Below are positions 10,551 through 22,500 of a stretch of 64,000 nucleotides of DNA, piece by piece. The position numbers and the translations under genes were made by a program. The stretch's first letter is position 1; each line of letters begins with the position of its first letter. Under the pieces are notes generated by a model. The model ran no database searches. It saw nothing but the letters and a program-made list of their open reading frames with translations, and was not told the origin of the DNA. Source of the stretch: Halocafeteria seosinensis (Eukaryota > Sar > Bigyra > Bicosoecida); NCBI GenBank assembly GCA_001687465.1, contig LVLI01000241.1, positions 55,012 to 119,011 of the forward strand, written 5' to 3'.

Positions 10551-13175
10551 ATGGAGTGGAAGTGGTCCCGAGGGTGCCTCTACCTCGAAAATGTGGACCA
10601 GTATGAGGACCCAATGCTTGTGAATTTCGCCCGCAACAACGAACTTCGTGAAACGACCAACAACTACACTCTGGAGGAGGTAACCCGAGATTGGATTGAC
10701 GCGGTTCCATCACAATTCCGTAATAACAGAGTGCTCCGTGACGGAAGTAATCATTGGCACATCACTGTGATCAATAGCATTGAGATGAAGGAAACGTGTG
10801 CTGTACACGATATAGAGACCATCCTGGCAAAGGACGGTGCTTCTGCGATTTCCGACCTCATCATTGCCGGAATGGGAAGAGTTTTTTCGAAAGAGTCTAC
10901 ATCGCCAGCGGAAAGCTATTTCCTTGTTGTTGTGTCTGAACAACTGAACCACCTCCGACATGAGTTTGGGTTGGACGACAGGTTGTTCCACATAACTGTA
11001 GGCTTCTCGTTTTCTGATGTTCACGAAAAAGCCAAGTCCCTGAACACTATTTTTAGACTCCCACAGCTTGCATACCAGAAGAAGACGATTCTAAGATCAC
11101 TCAGTTCTCCGGAGTCAATGACAAATCTCACTTATTTGCAGTGGCTGCTGAATACGGGAGACGCCCGGATACTTAAGGTGTTCTCTGAGGAAGTCGTTTC
11201 ATGCATCGCTCACATCCCAAAGCGTCATCCGTTGTACCAGCAAGCCCTTCATGTGTTGATGGAAGAACGGTATCTCGAAGGTTACTACTTACATTTCAAA
11301 CAGATGTCCCAGGGTTATAACGAGAAGCAAATCGTAGAATCGATGCAGGAACTATTGACATCGGCGAAAACACCACTCACTTATTGTCGAAAGGCTATGC
11401 CTCAGAAAGTACAGAAGGTGCTGAATTTTCCCATGCTTCAGGGGGAACCGTTAAGGAAGTGGTATCGATGGGGAGACGATGGGTACTTCCACACTCATCC
11501 ATTACCTCGAAATTTTTCTTGGATAGATTCGAATGTAGCAGGGTCTGGCATCCCTCACCGGAAAGAATTCTTGGAAACATTTGAAAAGATGGGCGTGTCA
11601 CAAATAATAACGCTAATGGAGGAGCCGTTAGCAGCCCATGTTTCATTGGATGGCCAGTTCAAGGAGATGGTTAACTTCTTCAACGTGACGGACAGACGCC
11701 CACCATCTGTCAAGCAGATGCATTCAATTCTTCAACTACTCCTTGGATCTTCGGGAAACACCGTTGTGCATTGTATGGGTGGCTATGGCAGGACGGCGAC
11801 GGTCCTCCTGGCGTACGTTATGTATGTACATCAGACGGGTTTCCAAGATGCAAAGAGATGGTTGGGTCGTCGCCCCTATAAACTAGACGAATCTCAAGAG
11901 TCGTTTTTAAAAGAGGAGTGGTATCGTGCGTGCAATGAAATTCGTGCTAGTGAGAAGGGGGGTCTCTCAACTGTCCAGAGAAACTCGAAGGTTAAACTCC
12001 CGTCATTGATCATGTTAATGGGCTTACCTGCTTCTGGAAAGAGCACGTTTGCGCAGTCCCTGGAAGAGCAGCTCAAAGAAGTTGTTCGTGTGAACCAGGA
12101 CGAGATCCGAAACAAGCAAACTTGTCATGAGATGGTCGGTCGCCACACGAAGGAGGGGAAGACTGTAATTTTGGATCGCTGCAATCCGACACGTAAGGAT
12201 CGCCAATGGTGGATGAAGTTGCAGATGGGATCTCGTGGGACTTGGAGTATTTACTTTGACACAACTGCAGAAGAGTGTAAGTGGCGGGTATCCCATAGGA
12301 AAGATCACCCTACGCTGAAAGCTTCAGCAGGGGCAAACGTAATTGACACATTAGCTCGGCAAATGGAACCACCTTCTAAAAACGAAGGCTATGACAAAAT
12401 GTGGAGTGTATCGAGTATTCAGGAAGCAAACTCATTATTGGAAGCGTGGGGTTGTACAACAGATCATTTGGAGGAACCGAATTATGACAATATTATCAAG
12501 TTTCCTCGCACCAGACACCTGTATAATTTAGGGGGAGCCTCAAGAGACGACTTACTATTTGACAGGTCTGAACAAGATAATTTTATAGCACATGAGCTCT
12601 GGATCGAAGAGAAAATTGACGGAGCAAATCTGGGCATCTCCGTTCAGAACTATGAGATCAAGGTACAGAATCGAAGTCACTATATAACTGCCTCAACGCA
12701 TCCTCAATTTAAGCTGATCAATGAATGGGTACATGAACACCGAGAGGATTTATGGGAGCTACTCGGTGATGGATCGACAATTCTTTATGGCGAATGGCTT
12801 TATGCACAACACTCGATTCCGTACACTGAACTTCCGGATTACTTTGTCGCCTTCGACGTGTATGACAAACGCGAGAAGCGGTTTTATAGCAGGAAACGAT
12901 TCGAAGAAGCTTTAAAACCAACATCGATAGCGACTGTTCCAGCCTTAGCTTATGGCAAGTTTTCATCATCTTCGGAGATATTGAAATATGTTCATCAACC
13001 ATCTCAATTTTACGAGGGTCCAGTAGAGGGTATCTACCTTAGAATCTGTACCGAACGGTGGCTCGAGCAACGTGCCAAAGTGGTTCGGGAGGACTTCCTG
13101 TCGGGAAATACCCATTGGTCTCATTATAGCATCACCCCGAATAGGCGTTCTGCCTCGTCCTACATCGCGAAATAA
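10551..13175 (+). CDS. Four-domain RNA end-healing and sealing enzyme (2H-DUSP-kinase-ligase)
   Basis: A single intronless frame of 874 residues. I chose the ATG at 10551; the frame is open further upstream but only a TTG lies there. The domains run in this order. First, a 2H phosphoesterase with both catalytic triads (HIT at residues 70-72 and 147-149), expected to open 2',3'-cyclic phosphates. Second, a dual-specificity phosphatase resembling DUSP23 (residues about 318-460), with HCMGGYGRT supplying Cys408 and Arg414 and a likely Asp381. Third, a P-loop polynucleotide kinase (GLPASGKST at 491-499, NQDEIRN, LDRCNPTRKDR). Fourth, an Rnl2-like RNA ligase (PRTRHLYNLGG, nucleotidyl Lys688 in EKIDGAN, YGEW, FVAFDVYD, VEGIYLR, and the motif V lysine in RAKVV). 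All key residues are present. Fungal and plant tRNA ligase runs ligase-kinase-2H, so this is the reverse order with a phosphatase added. It likely repairs or splices RNA, possibly tRNA; the substrate is inferred. Confidence 0.9.
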   Translation: MEWKWSRGCLYLENVDQYEDPMLVNFARNNELRETTNNYTLEEVTRDWIDAVPSQFRNNRVLRDGSNHWHITVINSIEMKETCAVHDIETILAKDGASAISDLIIAGMGRVFSKESTSPAESYFLVVVSEQLNHLRHEFGLDDRLFHITVGFSFSDVHEKAKSLNTIFRLPQLAYQKKTILRSLSSPESMTNLTYLQWLLNTGDARILKVFSEEVVSCIAHIPKRHPLYQQALHVLMEERYLEGYYLHFKQMSQGYNEKQIVESMQELLTSAKTPLTYCRKAMPQKVQKVLNFPMLQGEPLRKWYRWGDDGYFHTHPLPRNFSWIDSNVAGSGIPHRKEFLETFEKMGVSQIITLMEEPLAAHVSLDGQFKEMVNFFNVTDRRPPSVKQMHSILQLLLGSSGNTVVHCMGGYGRTATVLLAYVMYVHQTGFQDAKRWLGRRPYKLDESQESFLKEEWYRACNEIRASEKGGLSTVQRNSKVKLPSLIMLMGLPASGKSTFAQSLEEQLKEVVRVNQDEIRNKQTCHEMVGRHTKEGKTVILDRCNPTRKDRQWWMKLQMGSRGTWSIYFDTTAEECKWRVSHRKDHPTLKASAGANVIDTLARQMEPPSKNEGYDKMWSVSSIQEANSLLEAWGCTTDHLEEPNYDNIIKFPRTRHLYNLGGASRDDLLFDRSEQDNFIAHELWIEEKIDGANLGISVQNYEIKVQNRSHYITASTHPQFKLINEWVHEHREDLWELLGDGSTILYGEWLYAQHSIPYTELPDYFVAFDVYDKREKRFYSRKRFEEALKPTSIATVPALAYGKFSSSSEILKYVHQPSQFYEGPVEGIYLRICTERWLEQRAKVVREDFLSGNTHWSHYSITPNRRSASSYIAK

Positions 13176-13381
13176 GAAAGAAAAAGAAAACGATCTACGT
13201 AATGTATGGGTTGTACCACCTTGTCCACTTAGGTCCCGGTGGTTTTGTGAAGAAACCTGGGAATCCAGTTTAAAGCCGAATAGCATTCACTGAATTGCCT
13301 CGATTCGACATAGATTTAGTTATGCATGGAGAGCAGATACCGTGTATGAAATCTGCCGGAATTTAGAAGCTCTGATGGACC

Positions 13382-13915
13382 ATGTATAGTCGTCTGAAAA
13401 CGTGCGCACTGGGACCACTACGTCAGTGGTGCTTGAGACGAAGCACGCCTTCATTTCAGGGCGCTCACACCCGTGGCGACGGAGAGATGGTAATGAGGTA
13501 TTTTACTACCAAGTCTAGTGGGAATGGAGACCACACGCTTGGCGTTCATGAAGTGGAAACACTTCATGAAAAATTCCAATTTGCTCATGAAGCAGTCGCC
13601 AACATTGCTCAATCGGCAGCTCAAGCGCAAATGGAGCATGAGCCCTCTGAACGAGTTCCGGCAGTTGAATACAGGATACGGTACGCCCGATTCGCTCTCA
13701 GAGAGGTCGAGGATGCACTAGCCGCTTTTGATGTCTTTTGCCGGGAAAAGAATATTGAACTGTTCTCTGAGCGACATGAGGGGAATTACCATGGCCAGTA
13801 TCCTGAGCACGAAGTTCAGAAACTAAGACGACAAAAAGCTTTCCTGGACTCTTACCGAGATAACTTGAAGGCTGAGCTCGCAAAGACAGACTGTGTTACT
13901 GCAAAGCAAAACTAG
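13382..13915 (+). CDS. Predicted mitochondrial protein, helical, 177 aa
   Basis: An intronless frame from ATG at 13382. The first 45 residues are rich in Arg, Ser and Thr, lack acidic residues until about residue 34, and look like a mitochondrial targeting peptide (MYSRLKTCALGPLRQWCLRR). The rest is alpha-helical and charged, with no membrane segment: a first helix (VETLHEKFQFAHEAVANIAQ) and a second block from EYRIRYARFALREVEDAL to the end. I recognise no family. It lies about 200 bp downstream of the RNA-repair gene on the same strand, and both lack introns, which is unusual here. Matrix location is an inference from the presequence. Confidence 0.6.
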   Translation: MYSRLKTCALGPLRQWCLRRSTPSFQGAHTRGDGEMVMRYFTTKSSGNGDHTLGVHEVETLHEKFQFAHEAVANIAQSAAQAQMEHEPSERVPAVEYRIRYARFALREVEDALAAFDVFCREKNIELFSERHEGNYHGQYPEHEVQKLRRQKAFLDSYRDNLKAELAKTDCVTAKQN

Positions 13916-14378
13916 TACATTGCGTGGAACAAACTTGGCTGCGGGGCGGATTGTGGATTGTATTTCATTGTTCGACCTTTCACTGGTGGGTTGCTTTAGC
14001 CATACCAAATAGGGTGAATATGCCCTTATCTACATGTTCGAGTTGGAACTCCCACTAAAAGCAGCACTGTAGCCCAATGTCTCTTCCAAACCAGTGAGAC
14101 TACGACAGACAAGTTATTTTCTCTAAATCCTTATGTCGCCAACTTTACGTGTTGTTCAGAACTTCCAGAAATCAGCCTGGAGTGTTGGACGTTAACACCT
14201 CTCTACCACCCTCAATAAGGAATCCGTTGAGGATGGTTGGCACGTAGTAGCAAACGGCAAGTTGGCATTGCAGCTACGGGAAATTGTATCCTTACTCTCA
14301 TTGACCTACCTGAAGACTGCTCGCCACAACGACTCGGCTACTGGTCACAACATGAGCATTAACTTCGTGCTCCATTCA
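13916..14378. other. Convergent intergenic region
   Basis: About 460 bp between two convergent genes, so mainly 3' UTR sequence. No coding frame, repeat or structured element stood out. Confidence 0.4.
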
Positions 14379-16306
14379 TCAGGTCATTGAAGCTATGGCT
14401 ACTGCAGCAGCACTTATGTCCTTAGCAACCATCACCCGTTGTCCTTTCCAATTCAGCTCCTCATCGAGGGAAGAACGAGCGGTTGCTACTGATGCTGCAC
14501 TGCGGAGTTTTCCCAACGCGTTTTCGCCGAACCCGGTTCTAACAAGCAGGGGGGTGTACTTAACTCCGATAGCCGTCTGAATATCGGACAGTCTGTCGCC
14601 GACCATGAACGATGTCAATGGATCAGTTCCCTGCAGCAACTATGTAGAATGTAGGGTAGATCGAGCTATGCAATACCGAGCATGACGTACTAAAACATTG
14701 GCAATCACCTTGGGGAGCACAGATGCCGGCTTTGCATCGCTTTTGTCGGTGTATGCCGCTTCAGCGCCAGGGATATGTCCGTCTACACCTACGCTGTATG
14801 AAATGACGTCAGGTTCCGATGCATTACTACCGCCATTTTCCTGACGGAGCAAGCAGCAGAGCTGAAAACAGAGTTGCATGAATTGTATGCACTCCAGTTA
14901 CACAACCAAAGTGCGCATACTACGTACCTTGTCCATGACACTTTGTACCAGATCTTCCGTTACGAAGCCATCGCCAACACATGACTGAGTTGATATCACA
15001 GCAATCACATATCCTAATTCATGTAGTCTCTTTATCGCACTTCCAGCACCAGGTACTAATTCTAAGGGCTGCGGAGGCATTGCTTTACCAGGTTCTTGTT
15101 ACTTGTAGATCGCACCCACTGACATCATACCTTTGGTCCTGTCCTGTAAGCCGGCTGCACATTGACTACACCATCTCGATCTAGAAGAACGAGTGGGCGG
15201 GCGCTACGTTTTGGAGACACTGCGTAGACGTCGGTATTTACGAGGGATGGTTCTGTTGCGACGATTTCATGAAGACAAACACAATGGGGGTATTCACTGA
15301 AGGATGGAGCTGACAACTGAATGATCCTAGAATTGTCACCTCCGTCAACGTGCAATGACATCCGACTAGCTGTTCCGTCTTCAGTACTGCTCTTGGCTAT
15401 GTGATTTAACACGTCAGGATTCCATTGTCTGAACGTGTCACTAGATAGCAATACAGTTGTTGAACATGGACTCTGAGAAATTAGGGACAGAATATGCTCC
15501 CTGTCAAAGTACGTGTGATGGCCCCTATGCGACGCTAGTGGATGATGCCACCATCTGGCCACGTGGTCTTTTCGGGAATCCGCTATTGATTCTGCTTGGG
15601 TCGCGGAGCACGGCACGTTGCGAGCAGGATGTAGTTGCCAATGTTGGATATGAGTTTGCAGAGGTGATGGTGGTACAAACTTGGACGGAGGTGATGGGTC
15701 AAACTTCGGTACAGGTCTTCCACATAGCTCCCTCAACAGGTGATTCTCATGGTCGATCCGTCGAGGCTCAGTGTAACTCTCCTTCCGACCCTGCGTTGAG
15801 GGCGCAGCATGCGACGTCCATGTTTGTACACTATCTCTAAAAGCGGCCACGAGGAGATCTTTGCCAAACGTGCGGTAAGTCGGGAACCTCGATGCGTCAT
15901 CATTCTCGCCCAGGGACACCCCGAACACTTCCTCGAACAGACCGACGTCGTCTTGCTCCCCGGGACAGATGAATATGGGAATTCCGTCCGGAATAAACGT
16001 TGTCAGAAGATCCCGAATCAATTGGTAATCTGATTTGGTTGCTTCCTGTAGCTCCTTGGAATTGAATGAACAACTGCCGTGTCGCTTCCAGAATCGTTCA
16101 TCGCGGAGGTAGCTCGGCACGTCTACCAGCGTCCCTGTGAAACATACAGCGTCGATCCGATTTCCAGGGATGAATAACTCCCGAAACGCTTTGGAGAGTT
16201 GCTCTTTGACGAATTTACTGCGCTCCGTAATGGTGGGCGAGTTGCCCGGGAGGTGTTCGCGCAGCGATAATGAGCCGAAATGGAGTATGAGCATTTCTAT
16301 TTGCAT
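14379..16306 (-). CDS. Degenerate metallophosphatase fused to a HAD phosphatase (GmhB-like)
   Basis: Four phase-0 exons (15131-16306, 14928-15068, 14709-14861, 14379-14639) give 576 residues. The C-terminal third is a HAD hydrolase like histidinol-phosphate or heptose-bisphosphate phosphatase: LLDRDGVVNV holds the nucleophile Asp, VISTQS replaces the usual TNQS, KPASVLPK carries the motif III Lys, and FMVGDRLSDI the metal-binding Asp pair. The first 250 residues align by pattern with calcineurin-like metallophosphatases, but every metal ligand I can place is changed. ILHFGSLSL stands where SDLHL is usual, TGTLVD where TGDLVD is usual, and PGEQDD where PGNHD is usual. The N-terminal domain is therefore probably a non-catalytic fold, and the middle is low-complexity (PSPPSKFVPPSP). 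I chose the ATG at 16306; a GTG nine bases upstream is not a credible start. The substrate is unknown. Confidence 0.75.
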
Positions 16307-16577
16307 GAATTGCACTCTACCCTCTACCGGCTAGCTACGACATGTGTAATCTATCCTACAATCCTTTTATGGGTGCTGTATATGCAACATGTTTAGTATT
16401 TGTGAAGCAGCTGTTGCACCTTCACACAAGTGAAGCTCCGAGTCGGACCGAGCGTCTGAAGGGGTGGTTTTCGGTGTTGAGGAAACCGGTTGTTCAGAGA
16501 GATGCAGGTTGTTTAAGACTAACAAAATCAGAATCAAATCGTACTTTGAAGTTGTTCTTTTGTGTGACTACTGGTTT

Positions 16578-19500
16578 CTACGAGGTGAGATAGTCATTTA
16601 AACTCTCTCCCGAGCGGCCTTCCAGAAGACGGATAAAACGCTGGGCCAACGTAACTTCTTCTTTGTCATCTCTTTCCATTATCTCGGCAAGTATCGGTAA
16701 GGTTTCAGGAAGGAGCATAAGGATCTCATCACTCATGTTGTCGAAAATTTCGTAAGCAGTTCGCAAAGCTGCCGTTCGCACTCGCAATTTTGAATCTCGT
16801 GCCAAAATTAGCAAATAGTGGTTGACACGTTTCCATCTCGTATCTTTACCTAAGGCTTTGCACAATTCAACAAACGTGGGGACCAAGTATGTCTGGCAAA
16901 ACGAAGAGTGCCCATTGCCACCATTCTCCGGGATCGGAACAATACCATTTATGCGTCCATTTCGAATATCGTGACTAATGGGCTTATCGGTCCGAGATCT
17001 CTTTTTCGAGACCTCTTTGACTCGTGCTTCTGCTGATTTCGAACCAACTGGTAGTTCGAACAGGGAGCACATGGGGCGCAAGACAGTTTCCAGTTTGTCG
17101 TCATCCATGAAACCATCAATATCGTGTGCGCAGCACTGATACAGGCACGAAACGATGGCACACCTTAAGGAATGCTGACATGATGGTAACGTACTGACTT
17201 CAGCCAGGGAAAGCTGATTGTGAACAACTGCTTCGGCCTGGTGTTCCAAAGCAACGCTGTCTTCTTTAACTCGGATGGAATGGTGTCTAACAGCCGCATT
17301 TGACTGTACCATTTCCTCCGTTATACCGTGTGAAGCTTCATCTTCATGCAAGCGAGTTGTATCTCTTTCATCCTCGTCGGATTCCTCACTGCTATTTTCT
17401 GATGCAGAATACGTTCCATTCATGGCAGAGGATTTATGCTTTTTGTTCCTCTTCTGAGGCACTTCTGTGGGAGAAAATCCCGCTCCGCCGAGCTCGCCCA
17501 GTTCAACCATCATATCCTGGATGAAATATCCGTAGAACGGGACAAATATCGACTTTGCACACGATGTCATCACTTCAATGATACGGTAGAAAGTGAGACG
17601 CCGACATAAGGAAGCAAAGCACCATCGCGTTTCTTTTTCCTTCCGATTTTCTCCCTCCAAGTAGGTATCATGTTTTCCACGAGTATCGAAAAGCTCTTCC
17701 TGTTCGGCTACAGCTTCCAGTTCCTCATCGGGAGCGCACCTCCATTGTAACAGACGCAAAAATATCGGACGAAGTTGCGCTTCCGTTAGTTTCAACATTA
17801 GCTCCACACCACACCGAACCACCTTGTCTTCAACTCGCGTAACGCCGGACGCACCAACTTCGTTCCATCGACCTCGTAGCCATCTATAGTCAAAAGCGCG
17901 GAATAAGAAGTCAAATAGTTGTGCACTGCGCTCCGATATTTCCTTGATGTTCATATTCTCTAACTTCGTCCGAAGACCATCTATGAGCGTCGCCGTGCCT
18001 TCGGCGGATAATTTCGAAGCTGTGGGATAAGCATTAATCAGTGGGAGCACGAGCGTTCTTGAGGGACAGGTGGAGCATAGTCCCTTGAAGGCTTCCCGAG
18101 CAACGTTTCGAATGTCTGAGCAACAGTGGTTTAAAATATTCGGATGAAGCAGAACTCCGAGTAGGCGCGAAATTTGCGAAGATAGAAACCGGGATAACCG
18201 ATGACAGAGAGCATTGGCCACGGTGAGCACTGCCTGGAGCAATGCATAAAATGGACTTGACTTGTCGTTAGCATGAGATGAAGGATTGACTTTCATTCCC
18301 CTAATGATAGTTTCCAGTATGCTCCACAACGTGGGGATAACAGTCGGCACATGAGGTATGATAAGGACTTCACTAGACGATCCCGTATGTCCAAATGTGA
18401 GAACGGCACTGGAGAAACACTGGAACAGCTTCGTATTTTCGAGGGAACACGTAGAATTTTCCAAACTCTGCAGAACTTGTTCCTTCGCCGACCCGGTGAT
18501 AAATTTAGCCATACAATTTATCGCCCGTTTAAATGCTTTGGCTCTGAGTTTCCCGAAATGGGAGAGCAGGACGTCAACAGAAAGAACAGCAGTCTGCTTA
18601 TTGAGAAACGTCTCTTCCTCGTCCTCCATCATTTGACACAAATCGGGGAGAAGATCCAGGTACAGAGACATTTCCTCTTCCGTGATGGGAAAACTGGATA
18701 AGTCTTCAATCGGCTGTGCCGACGCAGCGGAAGCCCCAATGAACATCTCCCCTAAGTCACCGTCGTCCAAAGACTTACCAGCTCGTTGCCTCACTATGCG
18801 GGCATTGAGAAATGACAAGCTTCGTCGGCGAATATAAGGATCATCGTACTGAAGAAGCGTATGAATAACCGCAACGAATCCAGAAACAGATAGGCACGTA
18901 GTGAGTCGCTCAAGCACACCTAACGTGAGACGTTGCTCCTCACTTAAATCCCCATCTTGACTTTGAAGAACTCGGAGGAGTTGAAAAATTCTCTGAGCAA
19001 TAGCTAATTGTTTCACTTGAACCTCATCGAAATGGTTCGTTCCTTCAGGGACAGAGCTTAGCTTTTTCAAAAAATCGTTCTTTTCAAAGATGCTATTAAT
19101 GAACCCGAGAAGTGACACCGTCATCGAATTTTGGCCTCGAAGCTCGTGAATATGGTGCATCCAGGTACTAAGGAAACTCGCATCCTCGGATTCGTCTTCG
19201 TCCCAGCTTTGCAAGAATGTCGATGAGCCATCCTCTGAGTTCAGACAAATACTAGTTGACAGCAGTAGCGACGATAATTCTAGGTGGGCAACAGCAGACA
19301 TATTCTGGTTATAAACTGAATGCAAAATTCCAACAATGGTGTCGGCAGCATCCGTGTCAGCGAGAGCCACTCTACGAGCATAGAGCATTGCAACAGCAGC
19401 GCAAACCGTTTCTGCCTTAGAACGGTCCAGAGCTGAACGCTGTTGCTGCTTTCCTCTTGAAGGTCGTTCTTCGCATGCACCTGTGTGTCCGGTGATAGAA

Positions 19501-22500
19501 TCTGATTTTGCTTTCGATATTTGATTGATGAGACTTAAGATGAGAGTATCTCGTCGGTGAGCTGGAATTTCCATTATGGTGTCAATAAAAAGCCTCATGA
19601 AATCCTCCACGGACAGGTCTGCTTCTGAGCCAAACATTGCAACCGCTGGGATTACGTATTCCAGGCTTCGTTGGAGCATAGAGAAAGTCGAAGTATCATC
19701 ACGACCCGCACCGAAACTGCGCAGGACATTCATGATATGCTTCAACACTTCTGATGGCACAACCGATGCCAACGATGCAAGTAGCATCAAACCTGTATTG
19801 CGCATTGTGGGTCCATAGTCGTTCTCCACGCACTTCACTGCCGTATCGACATCAAATACCGTAGAATAATAAGCCGCGTCAGTCTTATCAGGATTGAGTT
19901 TCAAATTTGCGATTATGACATCGGTCAACAGCTGTATATCAGATACGAGGAGATGGCAACAATACTCCATGTCTCCAATATGCTCAGTATCTTCCTGCGA
20001 CTTCTTCAGTTTGTCGACAACATCAAGCTGAGCTCTCAACGATCCAAAGAGCTTAGATACAACCTTCTCAGGCTGCCCAACTTCATTAGACGAATTTAGA
20101 CTCTTATTCATGAGTCGTTCCGCCACTGTTCCGAAGTTGTCCATAGCGCCATCGCTGTTCGCTGAAGAGATCTCAGGCGACTTACGAGGACTCTCCATAG
20201 AACTAGCTACCAGCTCTGAAAAGATGGACACTTGAGTCAAAAATCTCGTTGGGTCCCGCATTGCCCGAGGAGAATCGAGTTGCCACCACTCAGCCAGAAG
20301 TACGAAGGTGTCACCACAGCCGGGTAGCGAGTCAAGCCTCTTTAAACATGCATCCAATGCAGGCGTAGCTTTGAACTCCATATAGATGTCCAACAGTCGA
20401 AGTACAAAATAATCCGCTACTGTTGTATGCTTTCTCTTGAGGAACTGGAATATCTTAGACTCGGAACGGTGACTCTTAGAGGGGGATCCCTTATGACCGT
20501 TCTGATGCACATTGGCGTTACTATTATCGCCGTCTTCAGATTCAGCGAGCTTGTTTAGAGGAGTTCTGGCAGCTAATAGCCATACCCACTTGTCGAATCC
20601 ATCCAGGGCCACTTCCAGTATCTTGCTAGCTGGTGCATCTTGGTTATCAAATTGCCTAAGGCATCGGCAAAGCAACCCTAGAATAGAAGTTATCCCCGAC
20701 TGAAGGTCACGATTTGCAGAAGCAGCGAGTTCGGTTGAGTACGATCTCGCAACAACCTTCAACTGGGTAAAGCAAGTTCCCAGCAATTGATTGTGGCTCT
20801 CTTTCCATAGAGAAGGCTGCGTATGCAAATGCCCCAGAAGCTTCTCTACTATCTTCGTGACTTGAGAAAACGAGTCAAAGTCTGAATAGTGGCTGTAAAC
20901 CTTAACCATATTCGCCGCTAGGAATGGGCTCTTTATGAGGTAGTTCTCACATAGTTCCAACATCGAGCTAGCCTCTGTTGACTCTATAAGACCATCCTTT
21001 TCGTAAATTGCTTGGGCATCAAACGAGATCTCTTCATCTATTTGCAAAACAGATCGCAGGAGGCCTACAGCTGATTTTGGCAACGATTTCAACGTCGAAA
21101 GGGTCTGCACAAACTGCAGTGCACTCTTACGCACTTTGCTACTATGGGATCCGAGTTGATACACGGAGCACATAACAGCTTGAGGAATCAGTTCCTCCGG
21201 CAGCCCCGTTCCATTTTCATAAAGACAGGTATTCATTATAGCGGCACAGCGGGTAAGCGAAGTTGAAGAGACGATCGGATACCGGCAAGAATACAAATCT
21301 GTAAGTACCAGCCAGAAAGTCCTGCTGCGAAGCTGCCTTAGTACTGCGCACACGCCATTTATTCCAACGGACTCAAAAACTTCATAAGGTAGACGGAGCA
21401 TAGCGAGACAAGCGGACAGAACAGCTTCATAAGGAGTCAAATCTAGGAAACTTCCGAAAGTCCTCGCGCGCTCTATTATGTCTTCAAACGAGTGTCCTTC
21501 TTGCTCCTCAAGGTGGGAGGACAGTAGGCTAACTGCCCGGCCTAAGGAATAAACACATGCCTGAATGGTTCTACGCGCACTGGCACTTCGGAACTCATTG
21601 CACACACCCTCGAGGTCCGCAGAGTAATCCCAAGGCCATTGTTCGGGTGATACGGTGGTGACTATGTGGGTCTCTACGTTTTCGGACAGAGATGAAATGT
21701 AACCAGAGTTCAAAAACACACTCATCTTAGCTAACACATAGCGGATAGAGTTATGTTTGTCCGAAGATAGATTCGGCACACTAAGGCCCACGGCTCGGTC
21801 GATAATTAGGCGGATCGCTGATGCGAGTCCCGTACTCTCGTTTTTCGCCAGAGACAGCAAGATCTGTATGCAGCGGTTCCGGTCTATTTCATCCGACGCT
21901 TCAAGGTCCCATACTAAATTTCTAGCTAAAAAGTCAAAAAGTCCACGCATTTCTTTAGTCTCGATTCCCTGTATGAGCATTATCAGCATAAATATTACGT
22001 ATGCATGCTTAACACGCTTAAATGTTGATGCAAACGGATTCTCAGGTTCTGGTTAAATAGAGTTGTCTTCATAACGTTCAGACGAACGAGACCTATGTAG
22101 TGTTTCTTCATTGAATCCGTTTTACGGGAAAATCGAACAAAAGGGAAACTTACCTTTAAGTTCTTCTCGCAATCTTCCCCAAAAAGTGGATGTTTCACTT
22201 CGCTCCAACAGCTTAACAGATGCTGGGATGAGATAAGATTGGGGGCACAGCAAACGAATGAAATAGCCAGCCCAACTAGGAAATCCCCCATCTTATTCCT
22301 TAGCGATGCAATCTTTAAAAGACGACAGGTAGCTTGCAAAAGCATCCGCACACCCTTCTTAATTTCCTCGTGGCCGACGGAAACCAACTGAGGGGAATGT
22401 GGGTCTTGCAGTTTGCGCGTCGCCTCGAATAAGTTATGCGCCAAGTGTCTTTGTCGTTTCCTGACGATGTTCGGTTCATTTAACCCAAAACATTGACTAA

